Origin: Halieaceae bacterium
Lineage (GTDB): Bacteria; Pseudomonadota; Gammaproteobacteria; Pseudomonadales; Halieaceae
DNA length: 5,566 bases
Reading direction: 5' to 3'
NCBI GenBank assembly: GCA_002691565.1
Contig: NZIH01000009.1
Coordinates: forward strand, 1 to 5,566
Of this stretch, positions 5,103 to 5,566 are shown one piece after another. Numbering within the stretch: the stretch's first letter is position 1; each line of letters begins with the position of its first letter. The notes below the pieces were generated by a model. The model had not been told where the DNA came from, ran no database searches, and was given only the letters and a program-made list of their open reading frames with translations. Both the position numbers and the translations under genes were made by a program.

Positions 5103-5566
5103 CGTCCACTCCTTCAATAAACGCCGATATACGGCCATGAGCCTCAATAAAGTCAGTTTTGAAACCTAGCATGACGTCAGCGACCGATTGCTCCGCGTTC
5201 ATCAAGCCAACCGCCTGCCCGACCCAATAGGTTGCTAGCGCCTCAGCGCCGTCATGTCCGCCCTCGGCCAGTTTGTCGACCTTTCTCAAGGCCGGCTCAG
5301 AGACCAGTGATTGAAGCGGCATGGGCAGTGGCTCCGGCGCACCGGAGCTTTCCCACGCGTCGGTCCAGGCTGATCGCAACTGTCGCGAAGGCTTACCTGT
5401 TCTTGATTTCGCCCTGACGGTATCGATGGCGGTGGCCGCTATCATCTTGCGCTTCACGGTAGGTGTGGTCTCTGCCTCAACCGTTGTCAGCCAGACACTC
5501 CCGCACCACGCGCCCTCTGCGCCCATGGTCATGGCCGCGGCCATTTGTTCACCCGTGGCAATGCCC
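5086..5566 (-). CDS. Nitronate monooxygenase-like flavin oxidoreductase, C-terminal part (5' end outside window)
   Basis: The frame runs in from the right edge and stops at TGA (5088-5086), giving about 160 C-terminal residues. The first visible residues, GIATGEQMAAAMTMGAEGAW followed by CGSVWLTT, are the FMN-phosphate-binding end of the TIM barrel in the nitronate monooxygenase/2-nitropropane dioxygenase family. RTGKPSRQLRSAWTDAWE and PLPMPLQSLV follow, then a helical tail containing YWVGQAVGLMN. This wording matches the NAD(P)H-dependent flavin oxidoreductase branch common in mycobacteria and in fatty-acid- or steroid-degrading bacteria, so many members may not act on nitronates. The catalytic His region lies outside the window. 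The methionine at 5544 is internal, because the conserved motif continues upstream of it. The 3' end overlaps the TIGR03084-type gene by 17 nt in another frame. Confidence 0.9.
   Translation of the reverse strand, partial: GIATGEQMAAAMTMGAEGAWCGSVWLTTVEAETTPTVKRKMIAATAIDTVRAKSRTGKPSRQLRSAWTDAWESSGAPEPLPMPLQSLVSEPALRKVDKLAEGGHDGAEALATYWVGQAVGLMNAEQSVADVMLGFKTDFIEAHGRISAFIEGVDDAASE
5109..5114 (-). promoter_or_regulatory. Ribosome binding site selecting ATG 5102 of the TIGR03084-type gene
   Basis: On the - strand AAGGAG lies 6 nt before ATG 5102-5100, inside the 3' end of the flavoprotein gene. It decides the start and explains the 17-nt gene overlap. Confidence 0.8.

Noticed and set aside
5103..5147. 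TTG-initiated N-terminal extension of the TIGR03084-type protein
   Set aside because: ATG 5102 has AAGGAG at ideal spacing, and the extension would only lengthen the overlap with the flavoprotein gene.
1..5566. Mobile element, phage or defence island
   Set aside because: No transposase, integrase, nuclease, long terminal repeats or attachment-site duplication was seen; the small HTH gene alone is not evidence for one.

Overview
The window is a stretch of bacterial chromosome, most likely from a gammaproteobacterium and plausibly a marine OM60/NOR5 (Halieaceae)-like lineage. That guess rests on intermediate GC, tight gene packing, Shine-Dalgarno sites and the gene mix: crotonases, a nitronate monooxygenase-like enzyme, a TIGR03084-type protein and an EstB-like serine hydrolase. 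No rRNA or protein marker here proves the taxon. I see no tRNA, rRNA, CRISPR array, insertion sequence or prophage gene.

Left part (1-603, + strand). The window opens in the last ~49 codons of a small or truncated membrane protein. An 88-nt spacer carrying several short dyads follows, including a perfect GTGATAA/TTATCAC inverted repeat that ends one base before the next start codon. The next gene is a 72-residue Xre-type helix-turn-helix regulator of the short YozG-like kind. A 145-nt gene-free spacer then holds a perfect 8-bp inverted repeat.

Middle part (604-2651). A PaaG-like crotonase on the + strand converges on an EstB-like (beta-lactamase/penicillin-binding fold) serine hydrolase on the - strand. 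Only 14 nt separate the two stop codons, and both lie within one hairpin-forming dyad.

Right part (1425-5566, - strand). Five genes run right to left: the C-terminal part of a nitronate monooxygenase-like flavoprotein, a TIGR03084-type DinB/maleylpyruvate-isomerase-like metal-binding protein (17-nt overlap), a DXD glycosyltransferase-like protein (TTG start directly abutting the previous stop), then after a 99-nt A/C-rich leader a second crotonase, and 30 nt later the serine hydrolase. The first three look translationally coupled. The last two look like one transcription unit that may also have its own promoter.

Taken together the enzymes suggest catabolism of acyl-CoA thioesters or esters: two crotonases with non-canonical catalytic residues, a hydrolase, a flavin oxidoreductase and a putative metal/thiol-dependent enzyme. 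The substrate cannot be read from the sequence. The glycosyltransferase-like gene is the odd member. I found no clearly new system. The best leads are the coupled three-gene module, the two crotonases with altered active sites, and the dyads around the small regulator.
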